A stretch of DNA of 13,513 bases from Bacteroidetes bacterium UBA2364 (GCA_002344075.1 DDTM01000071.1:1-13513); one strand, 5' to 3'; positions 6,692 through 13,513 are shown, counted from the first letter of the stretch. The notes: generated by a model not told the origin, from the sequence alone. Made by a program: numbers and translations.

Positions 6692-7789
6692 TCAATCCTT
6701 CGATGGCTTTAATACCTCAAACCGTCCTTCATGATTGATTCGGTAGCGGGTCTTTTCACCAGGCGTGGTCAAGAGTGCCTCGAAGGTGTGGGCGGTACTT
6801 TGTATCATTAGGCGATAGGTTTTGCCTTGTTGTCGTAGGGTAGTCGGAACCCCTAAAGCTGCGGCAGTGGTTGCAAATTTCCCAGTTTTGGCCATTTTTA
6901 GCTGCTGGCGGTAATACACTTCTCGTAGGTTTTTTCGGAAGGGTTCGTCTGAGGGCAGGACAAAGGGTGTATCTTTAGATTCAGAAAATTGTACATACCC
7001 CCACCGCTCTGGAAAGTGCATATTAACCAAGCCTTGCGGCGACCATACCCAATTGTCTTCGTGTAGCGGCTTACTGTCGGGGCCTTTTACTTTTTCATAA
7101 GACGCACCATCCCATGCCGTTTGCCACTCCACTCGCGAGAAGTTCATACGCCACACATCACCCGTCTGAGGCTTTAATGGATCCACACCAAAGCGGAGCG
7201 ATTTAAACGGAATCGCCATTTCGAGCGTCCAGCCTTGGTCTATGTCCGATCCATCATTCAATGTTCCGTCTAAGGTAACGCCCGTTCTGAGGTCGCGTAC
7301 ATCCCAAGAAATCAGCGAGGGGCCACCGTCCCGATAGGGCCGCACCAAAAACAAATCAAAAACTTGTTTGCGTGCATTGACTTCCACTTCAAAGTAGGCG
7401 TGCGAATCGCCATCGTGGTCTATAAATACCTCAAAATCGTTTTCGTGAAAGGTGATCATGTCGTGCTGATCGTAGGTAGCCCAAAGATGTGGCTCCTCTA
7501 ATTCGGCAGCAATATAGAGAAATTCGTCATCCCAGAGCATTTTCGCACGGGTTTTAAAGCGCGGTTTAGGTTTGTCTTCCCCCTCAATATCCGCAAAGTC
7601 TACGGTCCATGGTGCCTCTTGCCATGCAGTTTCATCCAAACGGCCATCTATACTCAAAGGCCACTTGGCTTTCGCCGCCACATAGGTTTGCGGCGTTTTC
7701 TGAAAACGAGAAAATGGCACCTCTTTCCATGGGTATTGCGCCCATCCAAAGGATGGTACCCCAAACAACAGCATTAAAATGTATTTCAT
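6692..7789 (-). CDS. Secreted carbohydrate-binding family 9-like (CBM9) protein
   Basis: A 365-residue exported protein. The signal peptide is MKYILMLLFGVPSFGWAQ (1-18), cleaved probably before Gln18. Residues about 43-268 form a CBM9/DOMON-like beta-sandwich: PLSIDGRLDETAWQEAPW (44-61), TRAKMLWDDEFLYIAAELEEP (80-100), then HENDFEVFIDHDGDSHAYFE (115-134), WTLEMAIPF and NWVWSPQGLVNMHFPERWG (246-264). This is the pattern of the CBM9-like proteins common in Bacteroidota, usually predicted to bind sugars or glycan at the cell surface or in the periplasm; no catalytic domain is attached. The C-terminal 95 residues are not assigned. An in-frame ATG at 7828 would add 13 residues ahead of the signal peptide and is less likely. 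It may head a transcript continuing into rsmD. The sugar-binding role is inferred from the family only. Confidence 0.88.
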   Translation of the reverse strand: MKYILMLLFGVPSFGWAQYPWKEVPFSRFQKTPQTYVAAKAKWPLSIDGRLDETAWQEAPWTVDFADIEGEDKPKPRFKTRAKMLWDDEFLYIAAELEEPHLWATYDQHDMITFHENDFEVFIDHDGDSHAYFEVEVNARKQVFDLFLVRPYRDGGPSLISWDVRDLRTGVTLDGTLNDGSDIDQGWTLEMAIPFKSLRFGVDPLKPQTGDVWRMNFSRVEWQTAWDGASYEKVKGPDSKPLHEDNWVWSPQGLVNMHFPERWGYVQFSESKDTPFVLPSDEPFRKNLREVYYRQQLKMAKTGKFATTAAALGVPTTLRQQGKTYRLMIQSTAHTFEALLTTPGEKTRYRINHEGRFEVLKPSKD

Positions 7790-7982
7790 GAGTCTCGGTT
7801 TATGAAGTGAGTATGTAAGATATTTCAAAAAGTACTGTTTTCCAATGACCTTAGTGTAATGGTGTACCCTACAATCCCCAAAGAGGAGTTCTTACGAGGG
7901 ATCTCCGATAAAGTCCGCTTCCCAAAAACACCTTAAAAAGCGATTTTACAACCAATTTGATTTCCACTCAACCCTTGTCATC
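7790..7982. promoter_or_regulatory. Divergent promoter region, CBM9-like gene and SQR-like gene
   Basis: This 193-base interval lies between two divergent genes and must drive both. I see no strong hairpin, no long repeat and no clear -10/-35 pair. The approach to the plus-strand start at 7983 is AT-rich (about 7925-7965) with no Shine-Dalgarno, as elsewhere in the window. An imperfect GGAG...CTCC pairing around 7885-7905 is too short to call. Confidence 0.35.
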
Positions 7983-9176
7983 ATGGAAAAGAAGCACATT
8001 GTCATAGTCGGAACCAACTTTGCCGGCTATACCGCAGCCATCGAATTAAAAGAATTGGTTGGGGATAACCACCGCGTAACGGTAGTCGCGAATACGCATA
8101 AGTTCTTGTTTTTTCCCTCGCTTATTTGGTTCCCCTTCGGGCTGCGTGACGAAAAGGACATTACGTTTGATGTTCGGCCCATTTATACCCGTCATCACAT
8201 TAACTTTATAGAGGCGCAAGTCACCCACTTCGATCTGGAAAGAAATCAAATTTTTACCAAAGACGGACAAACCATCGGCTATGATTATGTAGTTATTGCG
8301 ACAGGCCCCAAAGTAGATACCGAATATATTCCAGGGTTGAAGGAATATTCCCATTCCATTGTAGGCCTTCCGCCTGCCATGCGCACCCGTGAGGGTTGGA
8401 ATAAGTTCTTGGCGGATCCAGGCCCCGTAGTGATTGGGTCTGCGCCAGGAGCGGGGTGTTTCGGTGCAGCGTATGAATTCCTCTTTAACGTGCGTTACCA
8501 GATTGCCAAGCACCACCTCAAAAAACAAGCACCACTTACCTATGTAACAGCCGAGCCTTTCTTGGCACACTTTGGCATCAATGGCTTTGGAAATGCCCAA
8601 AAAATGTGTGAATGGATGTTCAAAATGTACCACATCAATGCACACCTAAACACCGCCATTACCGAAGTACGACCCGATGGCGTGGTTTTGGATAATGGTG
8701 ATGTATTGCCATCCAAATTCACGATGATAATGCCGCGTTTTCTGGGGGTGGATGCTGTCCGTAATACGCCCAACTTAGCCAATGCCAATGGATTTATCGA
8801 GGTGGACGATAGCTATGCCCATCCACATTATCCGAATGTGTATGCTGCCGGAGTAGCCGTGGATGTTAAACCACCCGCTCAAACCGAAATCCCGTGTGCC
8901 GTACCTAAAACGGGGTGGCCGTCTGAACAAATGGCTAAAACTGCCGTCAAGAACATTGTGGCAGACATCAAGGGCTTACCGAAGTTGCACCAGAAATTTG
9001 ATGATATGGCCGCTTATTGCATTATGGATACCGGAAATATGGGTATGATGATTGTCGGCGATCATATGCTCTCGCCCCGCGAACACGAGTTCATCATCCC
9101 TGGCCCTGAAGCCCATTGGGCCAAGATCGCCTTCGAGAAATATTTTCTCTACTCCCGTCGCCACGGACACGTCTGA
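7983..9176 (+). CDS. FAD-dependent oxidoreductase, sulfide:quinone oxidoreductase-like
   Basis: A 397-residue two-dinucleotide-binding flavoprotein of the sulfide:quinone oxidoreductase (SQR)/flavocytochrome c sulfide dehydrogenase type. The N-terminal FAD motif is IVIVGTNFAGYTAAIEL (6-22), a variant of GxGxxG; YDYVVIATGP (100-109) is the second FAD-contact motif. PVVIGSAPGAGCFGAAYEF (148-166) carries C159, matching the active-site cysteine in the SQR pattern ASCFGPAYEF. YCIMDTGNMGM (345-355) carries C346, matching the second redox cysteine. VPKTGWPSEQMA and the C-terminal HWAKIAFEKYFLYSRR also match the family; the C-terminal helix usually associates with the membrane. Expected role: oxidise sulfide and pass electrons through FAD to quinone. 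The third cysteine of canonical SQR (near A. ferrooxidans C128) is absent here (IVG at 126-128), and an extra C305 appears, so activity on sulfide is not certain. It is a single-gene unit followed by a strong terminator. Confidence 0.85.
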   Translation: MEKKHIVIVGTNFAGYTAAIELKELVGDNHRVTVVANTHKFLFFPSLIWFPFGLRDEKDITFDVRPIYTRHHINFIEAQVTHFDLERNQIFTKDGQTIGYDYVVIATGPKVDTEYIPGLKEYSHSIVGLPPAMRTREGWNKFLADPGPVVIGSAPGAGCFGAAYEFLFNVRYQIAKHHLKKQAPLTYVTAEPFLAHFGINGFGNAQKMCEWMFKMYHINAHLNTAITEVRPDGVVLDNGDVLPSKFTMIMPRFLGVDAVRNTPNLANANGFIEVDDSYAHPHYPNVYAAGVAVDVKPPAQTEIPCAVPKTGWPSEQMAKTAVKNIVADIKGLPKLHQKFDDMAAYCIMDTGNMGMMIVGDHMLSPREHEFIIPGPEAHWAKIAFEKYFLYSRRHGHV

Positions 9177-9196
9177 GGTACGCCGTCCACATTCGC

Positions 9197-9235
9197 AAAA
9201 ACCGGAGGACACCCTTAACCCTCCGGTTTTTTTTT
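9197..9235 (+). terminator. Rho-independent terminator of the SQR-like gene
   Basis: The arm ACCGGAGG (9201-9208) pairs perfectly with CCTCCGGT (9220-9227) around an 11-base loop. The stem extends through flanking A and T runs, and nine T follow the GG (9227-9235). It begins 20 bases after the SQR-like stop. The A-run before the stem makes it potentially bidirectional. This is the clearest terminator in the window. Confidence 0.9.
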
Positions 9236-9295
9236 GTTGTAGAAATCCTGCAATATACCCTGGCCTTGATGTTGTGAGGATTAGAGGCAATATTG

Positions 9296-9321
9296 GTTGT
9301 GAACACCCGTCCGTTCACAAC
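9296..9321. repeat. Perfect 9-bp inverted repeat
   Basis: GTTGTGAAC and GTTCACAAC flank the 8-base loop ACCCGTCC. No T-run follows on either strand, so it is not an obvious intrinsic terminator. A further half-site GTTGTGA occurs at 9271-9277, 25 bases from the first arm. It could be a protein-binding site or an RNA hairpin at the 3' end of an ancestral minus-strand transcript. Confidence 0.5.
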
Positions 9322-9472
9322 ATAAACGTACCGATCGGCTGCCAAAACCTGCATTCATATTTATATACAAACCTCCCATAGACCAATCCAAGACTTAGGG
9401 CGCTTTCACCAACTCTGATATACATTTTCATTAAATATGCGCCCAAACCACGTTCCACAGACCATCCTTGAT

Positions 9473-9580
9473 TCATTTGGCAAAATGATCGAACACAGAT
9501 TGGTAACTGTGTTTGTTTTCAACGAACTGTTTCGCATTGTACGCCTGTGTTGGGTAGGTATAAGATCGTTCAGGTAAGAT
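9473..9580 (-). pseudogene. C-terminal gene remnant, possibly glycosyltransferase-like
   Basis: On the minus strand there are 35 sense codons ending in TGA (9473-9475), preceded directly by an in-frame TAG (9581-9583), with no start codon of its own. The reading has protein-like composition: it begins ILPERSYTYPTQAYN and continues AKQFVENKHSYQSVFDHFAK. The pattern N-A-x-x-F-V-E-x-x-x-S-Y/W-x-x-V resembles the last helix of many GT4-type (group 1) glycosyltransferases. The upstream end coincides with the change to AT-rich DNA, as if the 5' part of the gene had been replaced. I infer a truncated gene tail. The match is by eye over a short segment, so the family assignment is weak, and the whole call could be a chance open frame. 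Confidence 0.35.
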
Positions 9581-9745
9581 CTATTTTATTTTCAGGATAG
9601 AGTTAATTTTTATAACCAATCTAATTAAAAGTGTAAAATATATCATTATATATTAATTGTTAAAACTTATATTAATGATAAATTCGTGATTTGTAGTTTT
9701 ATTTAAACAAAAATAAAAACTTTTAGGAATCTTCAAAAAACTTAA

Positions 9746-9760
9746 ATAGAATGATTCTAT
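9746..9760. promoter_or_regulatory. 15-bp palindrome, candidate operator
   Basis: ATAGAAT-G-ATTCTAT is a perfect 7+1+7 palindrome located 136 bases before the lipoprotein start. Size and symmetry fit a dimeric regulator site, although AT-rich DNA makes chance palindromes more common. No regulator gene lies nearby. Confidence 0.3.
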
Positions 9761-9896
9761 CTAACCAGTGATTTAATTAGCACCTCTATAAAATGATATG
9801 TTCATAATTAATTCAAAAAAACAATTTTATTCCATATATTCTTTAGTGCTTATGGGCATAACAGTTTTTATATCATTTTATCAAACTTTAAGTAGC

Positions 9897-10775
9897 ATGA
9901 AAAAAAATTACAAAACTTTCATTAAAGCTGTATTTGTTACGCTAATTGTTTTTATTTCTGGTTGTGACTCAACAGCCTTAAAAAACTCCACAGATATGCC
10001 TAAAATGTTTTCGGTTATTGATGGACGTTTGTCCTTTAAAGACCAAAAAATTTTCGAGACATATATGCAAAAACTATTTACCCAAAAAGATCTAAAAGAG
10101 GTTAGCATTAAAGGATTTACATCACTTAAGTCTTCAGTTTCACAAAATACAGAAAGTGAATCGAAAGCTAATCCATTAGGGGATATTCCGATGAGCGACC
10201 AATTTAAGTCTGTATTAAACAGTAAAGGAGAGTTTCAGGTTGGTAATAGCGTGTATGTAGTGGCTAATGGTCTTGTATCAGAATATGAGGCTTCTGATTA
10301 CCAAAGTAATAGTTTATCAAAACAAAGTGGTCAAATCAGAAAAGAAATTCAAATTTTAGGTACAAAAGATTGTGAAGTAACATATGTAGCTCCAACTAAT
10401 GAGCGATATAGATTAAAAGGACTGGCATTTAACACAGATTACCTTGTATATCGCGAAGCTGGTGCAAAAACCTACTGGCAAAAAGCTAGAAAAAGACTGT
10501 TTGGAGGAACGGATTGGAATACAACTTCCGATCGTCTAAGCCATGTCTTTGTTTCGGTATCAGGCGAGCTAACCACATATGCTCTCGATGGAACTCCACT
10601 AGGCCCCTTCCTACTGCCGGGGGCAGGCAGTGATACCGATACTGACGGAGAGGTTACGAAGTTAGGACATTATGAGTGGGGAGGAATAGGTTTTGGCGTA
10701 AACATGACCTCACAACACGTTGCTCACCTAAGCAACGGGGCTTCCATATCTTGTAGTAACAGCTACCAAGACTAA
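9897..10775 (+). CDS. Lipoprotein of unknown function beside a TonB receptor
   Basis: A 292-residue predicted lipoprotein. The start at 9897 gives a classic lipoprotein signal: MKKNYKTFIK, hydrophobic AVFVTLIVFI and lipobox ISGC with C23; an upstream in-frame ATG at 9798 would bury it behind 33 extra residues. The mature protein has a region DGRLSFKDQKIFETYMQKL (42-60), a low-complexity linker, and then PMSDQFKSVLNSKGEFQVGNS (98-118). The last pattern, residues around LNxxGExQVGxxxY, recurs in my recollection in uncharacterised Bacteroidota lipoproteins. Two further cysteines (159, 286) could pair. The C-terminal part is rich in Gly and Ser (GHYEWGGIGFGVN, 257-269). Asp follows the lipid cysteine. 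It lies just upstream of a TonB-dependent receptor on the same strand, separated by a leader hairpin, so a role at the outer membrane connected with that receptor is plausible. No enzymatic motif is recognised. Confidence 0.8.
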   Translation: MKKNYKTFIKAVFVTLIVFISGCDSTALKNSTDMPKMFSVIDGRLSFKDQKIFETYMQKLFTQKDLKEVSIKGFTSLKSSVSQNTESESKANPLGDIPMSDQFKSVLNSKGEFQVGNSVYVVANGLVSEYEASDYQSNSLSKQSGQIRKEIQILGTKDCEVTYVAPTNERYRLKGLAFNTDYLVYREAGAKTYWQKARKRLFGGTDWNTTSDRLSHVFVSVSGELTTYALDGTPLGPFLLPGAGSDTDTDGEVTKLGHYEWGGIGFGVNMTSQHVAHLSNGASISCSNSYQD

Positions 10776-10803
10776 TCGTGTGGGTTCAGATTATAATAAA
10801 CCA

Positions 10804-10843
10804 AGCCACACAAACGTTTCAATGTTGTGTGGCTCTACTTTTT
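10804..10843 (+). terminator. Leader hairpin with T-run, terminator or attenuator
   Basis: AGCCACACAA (10804-10813) pairs perfectly over 10 bp with TTGTGTGGCT (10825-10834) around an 11-base loop; a five-T run follows at 10839-10843. The hairpin ends only 17 bases before the receptor ATG (10861), leaving no room for a promoter downstream of it. Upstream, GTGTGGGTT (10778-10786) can pair with AAGCCACAC (10803-10811) at 8 of 9 positions and would disrupt the hairpin. It either ends the lipoprotein transcript or regulates receptor expression by attenuation. Confidence 0.6.
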
Positions 10844-10860
10844 GTCAAAAAAATGCACCT

Positions 10861-13239
10861 ATGCAAAAAAAACACCTTTGCAGTATCTTGCTGATTTTTA
10901 TTTTTAATTTTGCCACACCCACATTTTCACAAAATATCCCCACTCGCTTCGCAATTAGTGGCTATATCCAAGAAGCAACAACCGGAGAACGCTTGCCCGG
11001 AGCAACTATTACGGTAAAAAATACCAGATGGGGTACAGTATCCAATAAATACGGCTTTTTTAGCATTACCCTTCCTACCGAAAACTATGTGGTGGTCATT
11101 TCTTACTTAGGCTATCAAACAGAGACCCTTTCCATTAACCTTACAAAAAATACTCCTATTAATGTTCACCTAAAAGAAGATATAAAAGTTACCTCAACGA
11201 TTGATGTAAATGCAACACCCAGCATTTTAGAAACAACTCAAATGGGTGTAGTGGACATAAATTCAGACCAAATCAAAAAAATCCCACTACTTTTGGGAGA
11301 GGCAGACGTATTAAAAGTCATTCAGACCTTACCGGGTGTAAAAGGAGGGAATGAAGGGACATCCGGATTTTATGTTCGGGGTGGAGGTGCTGACCAAAAC
11401 CTGATTTTGTTGGATGATGCAACGGTATATAATGCTGCCCACCTTTTTGGATTTGTTTCCGTATTTAATGCGGATGCTATTCAAAATGTATCGCTGATCA
11501 AAGGCGGTTTTCCTGCCAGATATGGAGAAAGACTCTCCTCTGTTTTGGATATAACGATGAAGGAAGGGGACATGCAAAAAACAAGTTTGACGGCTTCGAT
11601 CGGCTTAGTCTCTTCCAAAGCAACTTTAGAAGGACCTATTTTAAAACACAAATCAAGTTATATTCTATCGTTGAGAAGAACTTATATTGATGCATTGCTT
11701 ACGCCATTCTATACAATAAAACAAGCTTCCAGCCAAAATAAAACAATACCAAGTTACTATTTTGGAGACTTAAATGCTAAAATCAATTATAAGCCCAACT
11801 ATCGTCACCATTTTTTTGCAAGTATGTATTTAGGGAAAGACAATTTGAATATACAATTCTTAAAAAAAGATGAAAGTAACGAAAAAAATGAAAATTCAGG
11901 GCTTAAGTGGTCAAATCTTACCTCTACCTTGAGGTGGAGCTACATTATTTCTCCTAAGATTTTTTCTAATACTATTCTGAATTACAGTCAATATAATCTA
12001 CAAAATAGGAGCACTGCCTTAGAAATTTCTCCCAACACTAAATATACAACCATTTCAGACTATAGCTCAGCTATTCGAGATATAGGGTATAAAACTGATT
12101 TTCAGTATTTGCCCAGCCCCAATCATAATATCCGTTTGGGTTTTAGGCTCATCTATCATACATTCTACCCTGGAAATTACATCTACAATCGCGTTATATC
12201 CGATCTCCCAGAAGAAACGGTTAACACCCAGAAAAAACAACCTGATATTTCTACAAGAACCCTCATAGAGTATATAGAAAATGATTTCCGAGCTACCGAG
12301 GAAATAAAATTTAATATAGGAATACATTTGGCCCAATATCGTGTTAGTGGGACGACGTTTTCTTCCGTTCAGCCTCGATTTTCTGGCCGTTTTAAATCAG
12401 GCCAATGGGCTATTAAAGGATCTTTTGCTACAATGGAGCAATATATTCATCTTTTAACAAACAATGGAATAGGCTTACCCACAGATTTGTGGCTCCCTGC
12501 TACCCCAAAAGTTAAACCACAGTCTTCTTGGCAGGCTGCTTTAGGTGTTTCTCATTTACTAAAGTCATACGAGTTTAGTATAGAGGGATATTATAAAAAT
12601 ATTTTTAACACCACCGAGTACATTGAAGGTGCCAGTTTTATGACAAATTATGAACGAGCCTGGGAAAGCAATGTCACGCAAGGAAGTGGAGACAGCTATG
12701 GGTTGGAATTCTTTATGCAAAAGAAAGAAGGGAAAACAACCGGTTGGCTTGGCTATACTTTATCATGGAGTAATAGACGTTTTCCTACGATTAATCAAGG
12801 GAATACATTTCCTTTTACTTACGATAGAATACATGATTTTTCTATAGTCTTGAACCATAACCTTAAACCAAACTTAAATGTCTCATTCAATTGGGTTTTT
12901 AACACAGGTAATGTGGCCACCTTTCCGCAGTCCGTATTTACACCCGCATTTTTAGGAGACGAAGCAGTAGGCGAGCTGACTCCCTACTTATACTCTTATG
13001 GAAACAGAAACAGCATCAGAATGCCAAGTTATCACAGAATGGATTTAGGCTTAAACCGGATAAAGTCTAAAAAATGGGGCGAACAAATATTCTCTATTGG
13101 GTTGTATAATTCTTATAACAAAAAAAATCCGTTCTTTATTTTTCTGGTACAAACAGGCAATGGTAATCAAGTTTACAAAAGAATATCCTTATTCCCTATT
13201 CTTCCATTTATTTCCTATAATTTTAAAATTAAAAAATGA
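10861..13239 (+). CDS. TonB-dependent outer-membrane receptor
   Basis: A 792-residue outer-membrane beta-barrel transporter powered by TonB-ExbBD. Signal peptide MQKKHLCSILLIFIFNFATPTFSQ (shown in parts: basic MQKKH, hydrophobic SILLIFIFNF, cleavage near TFSQ). Residues about 30-105 form a carboxypeptidase-regulatory-like domain (SGYIQEATTGERLPGATITV and SNKYGFFSITLP). The plug spans about 125-235: LGEADVLKVIQTLPGVKGG, SGFYVRGGGADQNLILLDDA, FNADAIQNVSLIKGGFPARY and GERLSSVLDITMKEG. The remainder is the barrel, ending in YNFKIKK. The GTG at 10780 would place 27 non-signal residues ahead of the signal peptide, so 10861 was chosen. Its stop overlaps the next start as ATGA. The plug type and the DUF4249 partner point to a Bacteroidota receptor class whose substrates are mostly unknown; the substrate cannot be read from sequence. 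Base composition is clearly more AT-rich than in the genes left of 9.5 kb. Confidence 0.93.
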   Translation: MQKKHLCSILLIFIFNFATPTFSQNIPTRFAISGYIQEATTGERLPGATITVKNTRWGTVSNKYGFFSITLPTENYVVVISYLGYQTETLSINLTKNTPINVHLKEDIKVTSTIDVNATPSILETTQMGVVDINSDQIKKIPLLLGEADVLKVIQTLPGVKGGNEGTSGFYVRGGGADQNLILLDDATVYNAAHLFGFVSVFNADAIQNVSLIKGGFPARYGERLSSVLDITMKEGDMQKTSLTASIGLVSSKATLEGPILKHKSSYILSLRRTYIDALLTPFYTIKQASSQNKTIPSYYFGDLNAKINYKPNYRHHFFASMYLGKDNLNIQFLKKDESNEKNENSGLKWSNLTSTLRWSYIISPKIFSNTILNYSQYNLQNRSTALEISPNTKYTTISDYSSAIRDIGYKTDFQYLPSPNHNIRLGFRLIYHTFYPGNYIYNRVISDLPEETVNTQKKQPDISTRTLIEYIENDFRATEEIKFNIGIHLAQYRVSGTTFSSVQPRFSGRFKSGQWAIKGSFATMEQYIHLLTNNGIGLPTDLWLPATPKVKPQSSWQAALGVSHLLKSYEFSIEGYYKNIFNTTEYIEGASFMTNYERAWESNVTQGSGDSYGLEFFMQKKEGKTTGWLGYTLSWSNRRFPTINQGNTFPFTYDRIHDFSIVLNHNLKPNLNVSFNWVFNTGNVATFPQSVFTPAFLGDEAVGELTPYLYSYGNRNSIRMPSYHRMDLGLNRIKSKKWGEQIFSIGLYNSYNKKNPFFIFLVQTGNGNQVYKRISLFPILPFISYNFKIKK

Positions 13240-13513
13240 AAAAAATCATTCCATTGCTTCTGATAATGTTTCAAACATCGTGTGATTTTCAGTTATCAGA
13301 AGAATTTAAGCCAACATACAAACCACAAATAGTACTTAATTCTTTATTTACAGAAGGTAAAGATTGGCAAGTATTTATATCTAAAAATATTCCAGCATGG
13401 AATCAAAAAAAAGATATAGAAATCACTAATATAGATCATTTTATTAAAAATGCAGAAGTGTTTTTATATGAAGGCGAAAAATTATTAACGATACTGCCTT
13501 ATAAGGATAAAAC
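13236..13513 (+). CDS. DUF4249-family lipoprotein, N-terminal part (cut by window end)
   Basis: The ATG at 13236 overlaps the receptor stop (ATGA), and 92 open codons run to the window edge. The product starts MKKIIPLLLIMFQTSCDF: a lipoprotein signal with the lipid cysteine at C16 (Q-T-S-C is a loose lipobox). It continues FKPTYKPQIVLNSLFTEG (24-41), WQVFISKN (44-51) and NAEVFLYEGEKLL (73-85). This order, a P-x-I/L-V-x-N-x-L-F segment, then V-x-I-S-x-x, then NAxVxLYE, is the N-terminal pattern of DUF4249 proteins, which in Bacteroidota typically follow a TonB-dependent receptor. Translational coupling suggests the two proteins act together, the lipoprotein perhaps as a surface substrate-binding or assembly partner, which is inferred. 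Full length cannot be judged. Confidence 0.85.
   Translation, partial: MKKIIPLLLIMFQTSCDFQLSEEFKPTYKPQIVLNSLFTEGKDWQVFISKNIPAWNQKKDIEITNIDHFIKNAEVFLYEGEKLLTILPYKDK

Larger units (their letters stand above)
9236..9896. other. Gene-poor interval with composition break
   Basis: No intact gene is supported here. From 9236 to about 9580 base composition resembles the left half of the window; from about 9581 to 9896 it is extremely AT-rich, by eye roughly a quarter G+C. It contains a perfect inverted repeat GTTGTGAAC/GTTCACAAC (9296-9304 and 9313-9321), with GTTGTGA repeated at 9271; a second, AACACAG/CTGTGTT (9492-9498 and 9507-9513); a minus-strand C-terminal gene remnant (9473-9580); repeats TAAGATC (9561 and 9575) and TTCAGG (9569 and 9591) at the break; and TATCATTA/TAATGATA (9641-9648 and 9673-9680). 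The promoter for the following lipoprotein gene is presumably in the AT-rich part. Confidence 0.6.

Noticed and set aside
9331..9338. CCGATCGG palindrome
   Set aside because: Eight-base palindromes are common by chance and nothing nearby gives it a context.
9094..9354. 86-codon minus-strand open frame beginning after the SQR-like gene
   Set aside because: It runs through the terminator hairpin and antisense into the SQR-like gene; the translated composition does not suggest a real protein.
9315..9476. Minus-strand 53-codon open frame containing SVERG, considered as a transposase remnant
   Set aside because: Only a four-to-five-residue resemblance to the ERGF region of some transposases, with no supporting DDE context, terminal repeats or target duplication.
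9437..9577. Plus-strand 46-codon open frame opposite the gene remnant
   Set aside because: It overlaps the more protein-like minus-strand reading and has no recognisable features.
9641..9680. TATCATTA/TAATGATA inverted repeat with TATATTAAT direct repeats
   Set aside because: Expected frequently in DNA this AT-rich; kept only as a note in the intergenic entry.
1..13513. tRNA, rRNA, CRISPR array, intact insertion sequence
   Set aside because: None was seen: no cloverleaf-like segment, no regularly spaced repeats and no transposase gene.

Overview
The window looks like a chromosomal stretch from the Bacteroidota/Rhodothermota side of the tree, probably a Rhodothermia-like bacterium. The pointers are a TIGR02999-type ECF sigma factor paired with a TPR-carrying Ser/Thr kinase, a TonB-dependent receptor with an N-terminal carboxypeptidase-regulatory-like domain followed by a DUF4249 lipoprotein, secreted proteins cleaved before Gln, and starts that almost never have a Shine-Dalgarno sequence. 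This placement comes from protein families only; no rRNA or other taxonomic marker is present.

Layout. (1) 1-102, minus: the first 34 codons of a secreted protein, cut by the window edge. (2) 365-3714, plus: an ECF sigma factor and a membrane Ser/Thr kinase with TPRs, translationally adjacent, likely a signalling pair in which the kinase controls the sigma factor. (3) 3923-5041, plus: a secreted protein with a pre-peptidase C-terminal-like domain, possibly an output of that pair. (4) 5064-5152: hairpins between convergent genes. (5) 5162-7789, minus: a CBM9-like secreted protein, rsmD (16S rRNA methyltransferase) and a histone-deacetylase-family amidohydrolase; the last two are 3 bases apart. 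(6) 7983-9176, plus: a sulfide:quinone-oxidoreductase-like flavoprotein ending at a strong intrinsic terminator. (7) 9232-9896: a gene-poor interval holding a short C-terminal gene remnant on the minus strand, then an abrupt fall to very AT-rich DNA. (8) 9897-13513, plus: an AT-rich block with a lipoprotein of unknown function, a TonB-dependent receptor and the start of a DUF4249 lipoprotein overlapping it by ATGA.

How the parts relate. The sigma-kinase pair forms one plausible regulatory unit. The lipoprotein, receptor and DUF4249 genes form an outer-membrane uptake cassette with its own leader hairpin. The middle genes (rsmD, HDAC-like, CBM9, SQR-like) look like ordinary chromosomal genes with no evident common pathway. 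The composition break near 9580, coinciding with a beheaded gene, suggests the uptake cassette arrived by recombination. I found no tRNA, rRNA, CRISPR array, intact insertion sequence or replication origin.
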